Shown: positions 44,065 to 53,177, counted from the first letter of the stretch. The stretch: 64,000 nt of DNA from Desulfovibrio sp. An276 (GCF_002159665.1 NZ_NFJC01000005.1:1-64000), one strand, 5' to 3'. Notes: generated by a model not told the origin, from the sequence alone. Numbers and translations: made by a program.

Positions 44065-44799
44065 ATGAACAGAGTCGATAGCAGTCCGCTTCAATCCGCA
44101 GCCCCGGGCATGATGGCCAACATCCAGTCCGAGGTGGCAGCGGAAAACAGGCCCCTGCTGGAATTCATAGTCAGCAATTCGAAATATATCATAGCCGTCA
44201 TTGTTCTGCTTCTGGCAGCCCTGCTTGGAACTGCCATCTACAACTACGTGCAGGAAGGCCAGCGCGAGGACACCCTGATGGAGCTTTCCAAGGTCATGGC
44301 TGGTCCCTCTGATGCAAGGCAGCTCGAAGCTTTGGAAAAGCTTGCGGCCTCTGCGCCTTCCTCCATGCGCACGGCCATAGCCGTTGCCGAGGTGCGCAGC
44401 GCCCTTGCCCAGAATTTTCCCGAGCGTGCAGAACAGGCGTACGCCCTTGTGGCAAAGTCCGCTTATGACACGCCCCTTGGCCTTGCCGCTGCCATCAATC
44501 AGGCAGGCATACTCATGAGCGAGGAAAAGTACGCAGAGGGCGTGCGCATTCTGCAGGGTCTTTTGCCCCGCCTGACTCCCCAGACCGGCGTGCAGGCCAA
44601 GATGATGCTGGCAGAGGGGGCTGCCAGGGCAAAGCAGTACGAGCTTGCCGCAAAGACCTTTGACGATCTTGCTGCCACAGCCCTTGTGGCGCCCATCGAG
44701 AAGGACTACTGCGCAACCCGTGCAAGGGATTTGCGCGCCATGGCAAAGGCAGAAGCTGCCGAAGCCCCCAAGATCGAGGCGCCTAAAGCATCCAAGTAG
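44065..44799 (+). CDS. YfgM-like membrane-anchored TPR protein
   Basis: 244 residues. One membrane helix (about 42-62, IIAVIVLLLAALLGTAIYNYV) is followed by a helical repeat region (80-230) with TPR-like spacing, e.g. AALEKLAASAPSS and YELAAKTFDDLAATAL. The architecture is that of YfgM, an ancillary SecYEG-associated chaperone partner. The C-terminus is rich in Ala, Lys and Glu. It has its own terminator and no operon partner. Confidence 0.75.
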   Translation: MNRVDSSPLQSAAPGMMANIQSEVAAENRPLLEFIVSNSKYIIAVIVLLLAALLGTAIYNYVQEGQREDTLMELSKVMAGPSDARQLEALEKLAASAPSSMRTAIAVAEVRSALAQNFPERAEQAYALVAKSAYDTPLGLAAAINQAGILMSEEKYAEGVRILQGLLPRLTPQTGVQAKMMLAEGAARAKQYELAAKTFDDLAATALVAPIEKDYCATRARDLRAMAKAEAAEAPKIEAPKASK

Positions 44800-44829
44800 C
44801 CGGGAAAGCACAGATTTTTTTGTCAGGAC

Positions 44830-44910
44830 GGCATTTTCCGGCTGATGGCCGCAATCCTTGTGGCCCCTTTGGGGCTTGCGGGGTGCGGAAGGCAGGAAAA
44901 TGCCTTTTTT
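44830..44910 (+). terminator. Large branched terminator after the YfgM-like gene
   Basis: GGCATTTTCC (44830-44839) pairs with GGAAAATGCC (44895-44904), enclosing an inner CCGCAA/TTGCGG stem, followed by six T residues. Confidence 0.75.
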
Positions 44911-44972
44911 AGTGCATGCGAAAAGGAACGAAACGAAAGCCATTCCTTTTCGCGATTTCAGGAGAAAAACAG

Positions 44973-46826
44973 ATGAGCAATCCACTGCTTCAGGGAAAGG
45001 GCGACGAATGCCACCTCTTGTTGGGCAATGAAGCCATAGTGCGTGGTGCGCTGGAGGCCGGTGTCCATGTAGTCACCTGTTATCCCGGCACACCCTCCTC
45101 GGAGGTGCCGGACACCTTCCGCCGCATAGGCGGAAACGGTGACTGCTACACCCTGCAATATTCGGTGAACGAGAAGGTCGCCATGGAGGTCGCCTGCGGC
45201 GCTGCTCTTGCCGGTGCAAAGGCCCTTGTCACCATGAAGCACGTGGGTCTCAACGTGGCAGCGGACCCGCTCTTTACCGCCACCTACACTGGCCTTCCCG
45301 GAGGTCTGGTTGTCCTTTCCGCTGACGATCCCGGCTTCCACTCCTCGCAAAACGAGCAGGACAACCGCAACTACGCCCGCGCTGCAGGCCTGCCCTGTCT
45401 TGAGCCTTCCTCTGCCCAGGAAGCCAAGGATATGACAAAAGAAGCCTTCCGCATTGCAAGGGAGCTGGAACAGCCTGTCCTTTTGCGCACCACAACGCGC
45501 GTGAACCACATGCGCGGTGCCGTGCGCTTTGGTGATTTGCCTGCCTCAAGAGACGATCTGGTTGAATTCAAGCGCAATCCCCTGCGCCACGTGCCTGTGC
45601 CCGCTGTGGCAAAGGTGCGCCACAAGGTCCTCGAGGAGAATATGGCCAAGGCGCAGGAAATTGCCGAAACATCCTCCTTCAACGTGAGCCACGTGCCTGC
45701 TTCCAGGCCGAAGATCGGTGTCATAGCCTCCGGCATTTCCAGAAGCTATGTCTGGGACGCTCTGGAAGAAAAGGGCTGGGAAGACAAAGTCTGTGTTCTT
45801 GAGCTAGGCATGACCTGGCCCCTGCCTGAAAAGCTCATTGCTTCCTTTATGCAGGATCTGGAACGCGTTCTTGTTGTCGAGGAAAACGATCCCCTGCTTG
45901 AAAACGGCGTGCGCGCCATTGCCCAGAAGACGGGCCTTGACGTGAAAGTTGAAGGCAAGGGCGAGATTTTGACCATACAGGGCGAAAACTCCACTCCGAA
46001 GCTTGTGCAGGCACTTTCCTCCTTCCTTGGCGAGCCTTGCGAAGAGGCAGTCATTGAGCCTGCCGCAAACCTTCCCAAGAGACCTCCGAACCTGTGCGCC
46101 GGCTGTTCCCACAGGGCAGTGTTCTACGCTGCCAGAAAGATTTTCGGCGACGACGCAGTCTACTCAAGCGACATCGGCTGCTACACGCTCGGCATGCTGC
46201 CGCCCCTGAAGTGCGCTGACTTCCTCTTCTGCATGGGCTCTTCCATTTCCGCCGGCTCCGGCTTTGCCATGGTTGCCAGGAAACCTGTTGTGGGCTTCAT
46301 CGGGGATTCCACCTTCTTCCATTCCGGCATGACAGGCCTTGCCAATGCGCTCTTCAACGAGATGGACGTTATAGTCGTGATCCTCGACAACGGCACCACT
46401 GCCATGACAGGCCATCAGCCCAACCCCGGCATGATACAGGAACAGCTGGGCGACATGATGCGCCACCTCGACATCGAGGCCATTGTGTGCGGCATTGGCG
46501 TGACCCAGGTGCGCAAGGTGAGCTCCTTCAATCTGCGCTCCGTGGAAAAGGCCCTGGAAGAATTCAGGGACATGAAGGGCGTGCGCGTACTTATTGCCGA
46601 AGAGCCCTGTGCCCTGTATGCCCGCCGCTCTCTTGGCAAGGGCGCAAGCCGTGTCGCTGAGGTCATTGCCCAGGGAGAGGAGACCAGGCGTTGCGTTGAC
46701 AGCTTTGCCTGCCCGGCATTCTGCTGCATAAACGGTGAATACAGTGTGGACAAGACCCTGTGCACAGGCTGCGGCGTGTGCCTGCAGGTGGCGCCCAAGA
46801 GCTTCAAGCTTGTGAAGCGCGGGTAG
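44973..46826 (+). CDS. iorA: Indolepyruvate ferredoxin oxidoreductase alpha subunit
   Basis: 617 residues; with IorB it oxidatively decarboxylates aryl 2-oxoacids to acyl-CoA using thiamine diphosphate and ferredoxin. The N-terminal pyrimidine-binding domain has GNEAIVRGALEAGV and TCYPGTPSSEVPDT. The TPP core domain has CAGCSHRAVFYA, GDSTFFHSGMTGL and ILDNGTTAMTGHQPNPG. The C-terminal ferredoxin-like tail is reduced: one CTGCGVCLQVAP motif whose fourth cysteine is alanine, preceded by scattered cysteines. The ATG follows CAGGAG. iorB begins 13 bases after the stop. Confidence 0.93.
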   Translation: MSNPLLQGKGDECHLLLGNEAIVRGALEAGVHVVTCYPGTPSSEVPDTFRRIGGNGDCYTLQYSVNEKVAMEVACGAALAGAKALVTMKHVGLNVAADPLFTATYTGLPGGLVVLSADDPGFHSSQNEQDNRNYARAAGLPCLEPSSAQEAKDMTKEAFRIARELEQPVLLRTTTRVNHMRGAVRFGDLPASRDDLVEFKRNPLRHVPVPAVAKVRHKVLEENMAKAQEIAETSSFNVSHVPASRPKIGVIASGISRSYVWDALEEKGWEDKVCVLELGMTWPLPEKLIASFMQDLERVLVVEENDPLLENGVRAIAQKTGLDVKVEGKGEILTIQGENSTPKLVQALSSFLGEPCEEAVIEPAANLPKRPPNLCAGCSHRAVFYAARKIFGDDAVYSSDIGCYTLGMLPPLKCADFLFCMGSSISAGSGFAMVARKPVVGFIGDSTFFHSGMTGLANALFNEMDVIVVILDNGTTAMTGHQPNPGMIQEQLGDMMRHLDIEAIVCGIGVTQVRKVSSFNLRSVEKALEEFRDMKGVRVLIAEEPCALYARRSLGKGASRVAEVIAQGEETRRCVDSFACPAFCCINGEYSVDKTLCTGCGVCLQVAPKSFKLVKRG

Positions 46827-46839
46827 GGGGAGAAGAGAA

Positions 46840-47442
46840 ATGAGTGCACAAAAAAGACTTCGCATCTATTTCACCGGTGTGGGCGGCCAGGGTTCTTTGA
46901 CTGCCACTGCCCTGCTTGCCAGAACTGCCCTCTACGCAGGCGTGGATGTGGTGGCAGGCGAGGTGCATGGCATGGCCCAGCGCGGCGGTGTCGTGGAATC
47001 TGTCCTTTTGCTCGGCGGCTGGAGATCTCCCAAGCTCGAATACGGCGAGGCGGACATCATCCTGGGCTTCGAGCCTCTGGAAACCCTGCGCGGGCTTCCC
47101 TATCTGCGCAAGGGCGGGGTGGTCTTTTCCAGTTCCGACGCCATGCCCCCTGTGAGCGTTGCCCTTGGGGTGGAAAAGTACCCTTCCATGGACGAAATAA
47201 AGGCGCGCGTGGGCGAGGTCGCCTCGCAAAGCCATTTTCTGCCCTGCCGCGAGCTCGGCATGAAGGCAGGCGCTGTTCAGGCCGGCAACACCGTGCTCTT
47301 GGCTGCACTTTGCGCCTCCAACCTCCTGCCCTTTGGCGTGGACGTGTTTGAGAAGGCCCTGCAGCTCTTTCTTCCTGAGAAGATCAAGGCAGCCAATCTG
47401 AAGGCCCTTGAATTCGGCCAGGACTACATTGCCAATGCCTAA
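46840..47442 (+). CDS. iorB: Indolepyruvate ferredoxin oxidoreductase beta subunit
   Basis: 200 residues of the gamma-domain type shared by 2-oxoacid:ferredoxin oxidoreductases. Signatures are [18 protein letters not shown], the [13 protein letters not shown] loop, and [18 protein letters not shown]. It completes the IorAB enzyme for aromatic amino-acid breakdown. The start follows GGGGGAGAAG. Confidence 0.93.
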   Translation: MSAQKRLRIYFTGVGGQGSLTATALLARTALYAGVDVVAGEVHGMAQRGGVVESVLLLGGWRSPKLEYGEADIILGFEPLETLRGLPYLRKGGVVFSSSDAMPPVSVALGVEKYPSMDEIKARVGEVASQSHFLPCRELGMKAGAVQAGNTVLLAALCASNLLPFGVDVFEKALQLFLPEKIKAANLKALEFGQDYIANA

Positions 47443-47525
47443 GCCAAGGCAATAGAGTCTGGACATTTGGAATAGGCCCGGGGAAGCAATGCTTCTCCGG
47501 GCCTTGTGCAAATGAGGAGGTTGTG

Positions 47526-48293
47526 ATGCAGCTGACAGAGAAGCTCTTTTCCCTGAAGGGGAAGACCGCCCTTGTGACAGGAGGAAGTTCTGGCATAGGC
47601 TACGCCATTGCAAGGGCCCTTGGATATGCCGGGGCCAGAATACTCCTTGTGGCAAGAAGGGAGGATGTCCTTTGCAAGGCAAGGGTGAGCATGGAAGAAG
47701 AGGGGATAGAGACCAATACCCTTCCCTGCGATCTCGGATCTGCCGAGGGGGCACTCTCTTGCGCGAAGGAAGCGCTTGAGCTCTATGAGAGAGTCGATAT
47801 CCTTGTGAACGCTGCAGGCGTGAACCTGCGCGAACCCTTTGGCACGGTTTCCCCCAGGACCTGGGAGGCACAGCTCAACGTGCATCTGACTGCCCCCTTC
47901 TTCCTGACACAAGGCCTTGCGCCAGCCATGGCGCAAAACCACTGGGGCCGCATCATTAACATCGCTTCCCTGCAGTCCTTCAGGGCCTTTGCCAACAGCG
48001 CTCCCTACGGCGCAGCCAAGGGCGGCATAGTGCAGCTGACAAGGGCCATTGCCAGGGAATGGGGAGAACATGGCATCACCTGCAATGCCATAGGACCCGG
48101 CTTTTTCCCCACAGCCCTCACGGCACCTGTCTTTGAAAACAAGGCGCTTGCAGCCCAAAACGCTGCCCAAACCTGCGTGGGCCGCAACGGCAGGCTTGAG
48201 GATCTCTGGGGCTGCGCCATCTTTCTTGCAAGTGAGGCCTCTTCCTATGTGACAGGCCAGACCATCATGGTGGATGGAGGCTTCACTGCCTAA
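47526..48293 (+). CDS. Short-chain dehydrogenase/reductase (SDR)
   Basis: 255 residues, classical SDR. The cofactor loop is [15 protein letters not shown], the NAAG motif is at VNAAGVN, and the catalytic Ser, Tyr and Lys are in INIASLQSF and YGAAKGG. The C-terminal [12 protein letters not shown] is typical of FabG-like enzymes. The substrate is unknown. It lies 83 bases after iorB with AGGAGG at 47515-47520, so it may belong to the iorAB transcript; a link to 2-oxoacid or 2-hydroxyacid metabolism is an inference. Confidence 0.88.
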   Translation: MQLTEKLFSLKGKTALVTGGSSGIGYAIARALGYAGARILLVARREDVLCKARVSMEEEGIETNTLPCDLGSAEGALSCAKEALELYERVDILVNAAGVNLREPFGTVSPRTWEAQLNVHLTAPFFLTQGLAPAMAQNHWGRIINIASLQSFRAFANSAPYGAAKGGIVQLTRAIAREWGEHGITCNAIGPGFFPTALTAPVFENKALAAQNAAQTCVGRNGRLEDLWGCAIFLASEASSYVTGQTIMVDGGFTA

Positions 48294-48325
48294 AAAAAGA
48301 GGACAGGACACAAAGTCCTGTCCTC
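48292..48325 (-). terminator. Terminator of the secreted HAD phosphatase gene
   Basis: GAGGACAGGAC (48299-48309) pairs with GTCCTGTCCTC (48315-48325); on the minus strand it is followed by TTTTTTT. It overlaps the SDR stop codon on the other strand. Confidence 0.88.
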
Positions 48326-48355
48326 GGGAAAAGAAGGGAAGGATGGAAACAAGGT

Positions 48356-49777
48356 TTAGCGGGTCTTGTAGCCCTCGTAGGTCTTGAGCTTGCCTGTGAG
48401 GCTCGGCGCCTGATCCAGAAGCTGCTTCGGAGTCGTGCCGCTTTCGAGCATCTTGAGCCAACCTTCTGCCTTGGAGCTCAAAAGAACGGGCTTGTCCTTG
48501 CCAAGGGCCTGGATTTCGGGCCTTGCCCAGAGGTAGCCGCCGTTTTCGTTTCTGCCCTGCAGAACGTAGCGGGTGTCGCCTGCCTTGAGGCTTTCTTCAA
48601 GGGTGATGTTCTTTTTGTTCTGGTAGACGGCAATGGCAGCGAGCAGACCTGCGTCGTCCTTGCGGGCGCGGTTGAGGCCAAGGCCCACGGCAGTGTCCTT
48701 GTAGACTGTGCAGAAGTTGAAGTCGCCCTGAGAGTCAAAGGCAACCAGCATGGGGCCGGCGTTGCGGTAGAGGGGACGCACCAGCTTGTCCAGACTTTCT
48801 GCCTTGCCGGGACCCTGGGTCTGGGCGTGGAAGTCGTAGTCGTATTCGTTCGCGTAGACGCCGTTCACCTTCTTGTTGGCCATGGCCACAACGCCGTTCA
48901 CGCCAGGGATGTTGAAGGCCTTGACTGCGGCAGTGATGACGTCCGTGAAGGAGGCAGAGCAGATCCATGCGTCGATGCCGTTGGCTTCAAGGGCAGCGAA
49001 GAGCTCAAGCAGTTCGGGAGAGACTGTCACGCCCTGGTTGAAGGAAACTGTGAGCTGGCCTGCCTTTGCACCGGGATAGTCTTTGGGGCTTGTCCAGGAG
49101 AGCTTCTTCCAGAAATCCTTTGCCTTGCTCTTCTGATCGTAGTCCACAAAGGCCGTGTAGGCCATGTCGTGCACCTGGGCCGGAGTCATGCCCGTGAACC
49201 AGTAGGTGATCCAGGGGTAGGACACGGACACGTCCATGGAATCGCCTATGGCGCTGTAGAGCCAGCGGGCCTTGGTGGCAAATTCCTGCCAGTCGCTGCT
49301 TTTGAGCCAGGGGCGGTTTTTCTGATCCTTGTAGTTGTCGACCTTTACCCAACCCTTGGCGCACAGCTTCTTGTAGGCTTCAGCAGCGTCCCTTGCCACA
49401 CTTGCGACAGTGTGCTTGCCATAGTCACCGCCAAGCTCGGCATCGGGGTTGGGGATGCCGGTGGTGAGCACATCGTACATCTTGTCAGCCGGGATCGCGA
49501 AGGCTAGGTTTTCCAGCTGATAGATGGCGAGCTGTTCCTCCACGTCCAGGATGGCGACAGTGTTGTCGAAATCGAACACTGCATAGGGACGGATGGACGG
49601 ATCGTAGTCGCTGGCAGTCTTGCCAAAACGGGTCATGGCGTCGTTCAGGGTCTGTTTGACAATAGGGTCCCAGTGCTTGCTCTGCAAGAGAACGGTCTTG
49701 TCCTTGGCATGGGCAGTGCCGGTCATGGCGAGGACAAGAAGCAGAATCAGAGCGGAAAGTTTGCGAATTATGCGCAT
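48356..49777 (-). CDS. Secreted HAD-superfamily phosphatase (phosphorylcholine phosphatase-like)
   Basis: 473 residues. A Sec signal (MRIIRKLSALILLLVLAMTG, cleavage likely at AHA) sends it to the periplasm. HAD motif I is D69-F-D71-N-T in YAVFDFDNT. A serine motif is in IDAWICSASFTDVI and motif IV in LVAFDSQGDFN. The large cap between resembles phosphorylcholine phosphatases of the PchP kind, which act on choline phosphate esters. The specific substrate is inferred only. The ATG follows AAGGAGGAAG. Confidence 0.75.
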   Translation of the reverse strand: MRIIRKLSALILLLVLAMTGTAHAKDKTVLLQSKHWDPIVKQTLNDAMTRFGKTASDYDPSIRPYAVFDFDNTVAILDVEEQLAIYQLENLAFAIPADKMYDVLTTGIPNPDAELGGDYGKHTVASVARDAAEAYKKLCAKGWVKVDNYKDQKNRPWLKSSDWQEFATKARWLYSAIGDSMDVSVSYPWITYWFTGMTPAQVHDMAYTAFVDYDQKSKAKDFWKKLSWTSPKDYPGAKAGQLTVSFNQGVTVSPELLELFAALEANGIDAWICSASFTDVITAAVKAFNIPGVNGVVAMANKKVNGVYANEYDYDFHAQTQGPGKAESLDKLVRPLYRNAGPMLVAFDSQGDFNFCTVYKDTAVGLGLNRARKDDAGLLAAIAVYQNKKNITLEESLKAGDTRYVLQGRNENGGYLWARPEIQALGKDKPVLLSSKAEGWLKMLESGTTPKQLLDQAPSLTGKLKTYEGYKTR

Positions 49778-50069
49778 GGGCTTCCTCCTTGGGCTGTATC
49801 CTTGGTCTGTATGTTCGCAAGCTCCATAGGGCAGAAAGGTTACAGGGGAGTGAAGCGTGCGCGACGATTGTGGCGCAAGAGTGTATCCCCACGCGCAGTG
49901 CAGGGAGTGTGATTTTCCGGACCCGTGATGGGTCTCAGTTGGCAATATTTTGATATCGTTGCTGAAAGTTGCAAGACAGGTATGGACTGTGTCTGAGTGT
50001 CCCTGTCTGAAAGTCGGGCTCTTTTTGTGCCTGTTCTGTGACAATGAGCCGAGTCGGGGACATCTTCAA
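49778..50069. other. Intergenic region upstream of the broken ATPase gene
   Basis: About 290 bases shared by two divergent genes. No gene or clear promoter is visible. Confidence 0.35.
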
Positions 50070-50093
50070 AAAAATGGATTTCATTCCATTTTT
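50070..50093. promoter_or_regulatory. Inverted repeat upstream of the ATPase pseudogene
   Basis: AAAAATGGA (50070-50078) and TCCATTTTT (50085-50093) with a 6-base spacer, 33 bases before the gene start. It may be an operator, or a weak terminator. Confidence 0.45.
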
Positions 50094-50125
50094 ATTGCCA
50101 GGCTTCTGCGTATGGAGGTGCCCCC

Positions 50126-51349
50126 ATGCGGCACATCGAGAGAAGGGGGTATCTGAACTGGCTTGTCCGCCACAGGGACAGACAGATTGTGAAGGTCGTC
50201 AGCGGTGTCCGCCGCTGCGGCAAATCCACCCTGTTCGCAATGTACGGACAGTATCTGCAGGAACACGGTGTCGCAGGAGAGAGGATTGTCAGCATCAACT
50301 TTGAGGATATCAGCCATGAGGAGCTTCTGGACTACAGGGCACTCTAACGCTACGTCGCATCCCGCCTTGTGCCGGAGGCAAAGACGTATGTCTTCCTTGA
50401 CGAGATCCAGCATGTTCCTGATTTCCAGAAGGCTGTGGACAGTCTGCTTCTGAAGGAAAATTGCGATCTCTATCTGACTGGTTCCAACGCCTATTTCATG
50501 TCCGGGGAGCCTGCTACACTGCTCACCGGACGCTACGTGGAACTTGAGATGCTGCCCCTGTCCTTTGGCGAGTTTTGCGCAGGCCTTGACGAGGAAAGAC
50601 GCAGACTTTCCGACAACGAGAAACTGGATCTCTATGTGAGCCTTGGCTCCTTCCCCCATGTCCACAAGTACGGCCTGGGCCAGGAGGAAGCCCGTGAGTA
50701 CATGCGCGCTGTCTACGAAGGTGTTCTGCTCAACGACATCGTGAAACGCTTTCATGTGGCCGATGTGAACATGCTGGAAGACGTGACACGCTTTCTCCTG
50801 CGCAACATCGGCAACAGGACGTCGCCTGCGGCCATAGCCAAGGCAATGACATCCCGTGGCAGGAAAATCGACCCCAAGACAGTGGACCGCTATCTGCACG
50901 GTCTGACGGAAGGGCTGCTGTTTTTTCAGGCCAGGCGATACAATATCCGGGGCAGGGAACTGCTTTTCTCGATCAACAAATACTACGTCGCAGACGTGGC
51001 CCTAAGGAATATGTTGGTCAGGACACGTTCGTCCGACATTGGCCATATCCTCGAGAATCTGGTCTATCTTGAACTACGACGCCGTGGCTATCAGGTTTTT
51101 GTTGGTCAGCTTGGAGCCGATGGAGAAGTGGACTTTGTCGCCATCAGGGACGGCAGGCCCGAATACTATCAGGTGGCCGCGACAACGCTTTCCGAGGATG
51201 TGCTTGTGCGTGAGCTTGCTCCCCTGCAAAAGATCAGGGACAACTATCCGAAGTATCTGCTGACACTCGATACGGTCTTTGCAGAGAGCGAATACAGTGG
51301 CGTCCAAAAGAAGAATGTTCTGAACTGGGTGCTTGCGCAGGTCGTGTAG
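50126..51349 (+). pseudogene. AAA-type ATPase with DUF4143 domain, interrupted by one in-frame TAA
   Basis: The frame encodes 73 residues (Walker A VSGVRRCGKST at about 25-35), then TAA at 50345-50347, then continues in the same frame for a full ATPase: Walker B TYVFLDEIQHV, LTGSNAYF sensor, LGSFPHV, and the C-terminal DUF4143/nuclease-like EVDFVAIRDGRPEYYQV. Without the stop the product would be about 407 residues, the family norm. The stop separates Walker A from Walker B, so the product is inactive unless read through. A single point mutation explains it. GGAGGTG precedes the ATG. The family is common in accessory regions, of unknown cellular role. Confidence 0.85.
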
Positions 51350-51386
51350 TGTGCACTGTTTCTGGCCTGTCTCTTCCTGCAATTGG

Positions 51387-51570
51387 GAAAAAAGCATGTC
51401 ATAGGGCTGGACAGACTCTAGAATAGGAGCTACATAAAAAGGGAGCCCCGGATCCTGAGACGAACAGGAACCGGGGCTGGCGCGGCGCGTTAAGGCGTCC
51501 CCTTTACACGGTCGCCATTTGAAGGATTAAGTTTTCGGCCCCGACCCACCTTCACTGGGCCGGGGTCATG
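51387..51570 (-). repeat. Structured repeat unit, copy A (likely transcribed on the minus strand)
   Basis: Shares a 51-base identical core (51462-51512) with copy B 454 bases away, plus conserved flanks. Read on the minus strand it has a hairpin CCCCGGCCCA-type (51565-51539), a GTGTAAAGGGG linker, and a 14-bp terminator-like stem (51478-51444, one mismatch) followed by CCCTTTTT. It immediately follows the 23-codon ORF at 51571-51642, so it would be that transcript's 3' untranslated region. No known RNA family is recognised. Confidence 0.65.
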
Positions 51571-51642
51571 TTACATGGCGTTAGACGCCGGGAACAGGAC
51601 TAAAGCCGCAATGGCGAGCAGGATGAAGACCAATCTCTTCAT
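51571..51642 (-). CDS. Micro-ORF encoding a 23-residue hydrophobic peptide
   Basis: The ATG at 51642 is preceded by TAGGAGG, one of the best ribosome binding sites in the window. The peptide starts MKRLVFILLAIAALV and ends FPASNAM: two basic residues, one hydrophobic helix, then a short polar tail. This resembles small membrane peptides or type I toxins, and also a bare signal peptide. Downstream, the structured copy A ends in a terminator. Copy B does not retain an intact version of this ORF. Function unknown. Confidence 0.55.
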   Translation of the reverse strand: MKRLVFILLAIAALVLFPASNAM

Positions 51643-51840
51643 GGCTGCCTCCTAATTCTGGCTTGCTCCGCGCCGAACGCAGGGCTTTGACGAAAAAGCA
51701 AGGCAACCGTGCAAGTGCAGACTAACGCATACAAGTACGTCCGTCTAGCACTTGTTTTGGAATTTGTATGGTATGCAAAAGCCTGTGATCGCAGACAGTT
51801 ATTTTGTCTTCTGCCGTGTCCCTCGCTTCCCGACACAGGT

Positions 51841-52030
51841 AGAAAAAGCCCGGCAGAGGGCTGGACAGGTCTTCAAACCAGATCTACATAAAAAGGGAAC
51901 CCCGGAACCTGCTGGGAACAGGAACCGGGGCTGGCGCGGCGCGTTAAGGCGTCCCCTTTACACGGTTTTAGTTTTCGACCCCGACCCACCGTCCATGGGC
52001 CGGGGTCTACTATTGTGGCGTAGCCGAAAA
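51841..52030 (-). repeat. Structured repeat unit, copy B
   Basis: Second copy of the unit, core 51916-51966 identical to copy A. On the minus strand it keeps both stems: GACCCCGGCCCA with TGGGTCGGGGTC (52007-51977) and the terminator-like stem at 51932-51899 followed by CCCTTTTT. A further small hairpin AGCCC/GGGCT with TTTTT closes the unit at 51864-51841. Bases upstream (52008-52030) are weakly similar to the end of the copy A micro-ORF, but no start codon or ribosome site is kept. Confidence 0.6.
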
Positions 52031-52109
52031 CCGACCAGAGCCGGGGCTGCACAGTCGGGATTGGCAAAAAGCCCAAAGTGACTTTGCCCCCTTTCTGGCA
52101 AAAGGCTGT

Positions 52110-52143
52110 AAAAAAGCCGGACACGTACTTTGACGTATCCGGC
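52110..52143 (-). terminator. Terminator of cpoB
   Basis: GCCGGACACGT (52116-52126) pairs with ACGTATCCGGC (52133-52143) with one mismatch; TTTTTT follows on the minus strand. It separates cpoB from the repeat units. Confidence 0.88.
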
Positions 52144-52170
52144 AGCAAAATCCGTTTGGCAAAAATGGGG

Positions 52171-53091
52171 TTAGGCGTTTGTCTTGAGGAACGTCTTTGC
52201 CCTGGCTGCCTCTGGGCTCTTGGGATACTTCTTGATGAGTTCGTTCATGCGGGCCCTGGCAGCCTTGTTCTGCTTCAGTTTGCTGAAGCAGATGCCCTGC
52301 TTCAGGTAGGCTCCGGGAGCCTTGCTGGAAGAGGGATACTTTGTGATCACTGTGTCGTAGGCGAGTGCCGCGTCGGCAAACTGGTTGGTCTGGAAGTAGC
52401 ACTCTGCCAGATAGTACTGGGCCTGGGGGGCCTTGGAGTCGGAGCCGTAGTTCTTCAGAAAATCGCTGAAGGAGCGCTGGGCTTCGGTGTACTTTCTGGC
52501 CTTGAAGGCGTTCACGCCAGCATCATACAGGGCAACAGTCATGTCCTTCTGTGCCTTGGGCTGTTCGGGCTTGGGTGTTGCCTGGCCCCAGGTGCTGGCA
52601 GAAGCAGCAGCCGCGCCTGTAGCAGCTGCTGCGGCAGTGCCGCCACCAATGCCACCGTAGGAGGGCGTATTGTCAGCTGCAGAAGCCTGGGTCAGGGATG
52701 TGGCTGCACCAGCGTCCTGGCCGAAGTTCGGAACCTGTTGCTGGGCTGCCACGCCACCCTGCTGGACAGGGGCTATGGGATCGCCAAGGTCAAACTGCAG
52801 GGCCATGGAGGTTTCTATCTGGCGCAGGGCAGCGTCGTGGCGGTTCAGCTTGTCCACAAGCACAGCGGAGCCACCGATTCTGCGCAAGTCAGCAATCTGG
52901 CCGCGCAGATCCTGCACTTCCTCGCGCAGGGCCTGTACCTGGTTCCAGGAATCGGCCTGCACGGGCTGCATCTGGCGTATCTGGGCGTCGTGCTGCATGA
53001 GCTGGGCTTCCATCTCGTCGTTTCTGTTGGCGCAACCAGAAACGGAGGTCGCTAAAAGGCCCAGTACGAGAAGAAGAGATACTTGTTTCAA
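52171..53091 (-). CDS. cpoB: CpoB/YbgF-like Tol-Pal-associated TPR lipoprotein
   Basis: 306 residues. The signal MKQVSLLLVLGLLATSVSGC ends in a lipobox. An N-terminal coiled coil (about 25-95) is followed by a low-complexity Ala/Gly/Thr linker (140-175), then three TPR-like repeats (ALYDAGVNAFKARKYTEAQRSF, AQYYLAECYFQTNQFADAALAYD, AYLKQGICFSKL). This is the YbgF/CpoB layout, which coordinates envelope constriction with peptidoglycan synthesis. E. coli CpoB is soluble; the lipobox here would tether it. tol and pal genes are not in the window. Confidence 0.87.
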   Translation of the reverse strand: MKQVSLLLVLGLLATSVSGCANRNDEMEAQLMQHDAQIRQMQPVQADSWNQVQALREEVQDLRGQIADLRRIGGSAVLVDKLNRHDAALRQIETSMALQFDLGDPIAPVQQGGVAAQQQVPNFGQDAGAATSLTQASAADNTPSYGGIGGGTAAAAATGAAAASASTWGQATPKPEQPKAQKDMTVALYDAGVNAFKARKYTEAQRSFSDFLKNYGSDSKAPQAQYYLAECYFQTNQFADAALAYDTVITKYPSSSKAPGAYLKQGICFSKLKQNKAARARMNELIKKYPKSPEAARAKTFLKTNA

Positions 53092-53177
53092 GGTTCACTC
53101 CGAAAAACAGCGAGAAGAGAGAAAGGCTGGTTCAGTCGTTCTCGCGTTGCCCCACACGAGGCAACACAAAAATTCTG

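Noticed and set aside
44845-44976. 43-residue lipoprotein-like ORF overlapping iorA by ATGA
   Set aside because: Most of it lies inside a large terminator hairpin with a six-T tail, and it has no ribosome binding site.
50345-50347. Programmed recoding or selenocysteine at the ATPase stop
   Set aside because: The codon is TAA, not TGA, and no slippery site or stem-loop follows; a point mutation is simpler.
51873-52148. 91-residue minus-strand frame through repeat copy B
   Set aside because: It runs through the cpoB terminator and both conserved stems of the repeat, and has no ribosome site.
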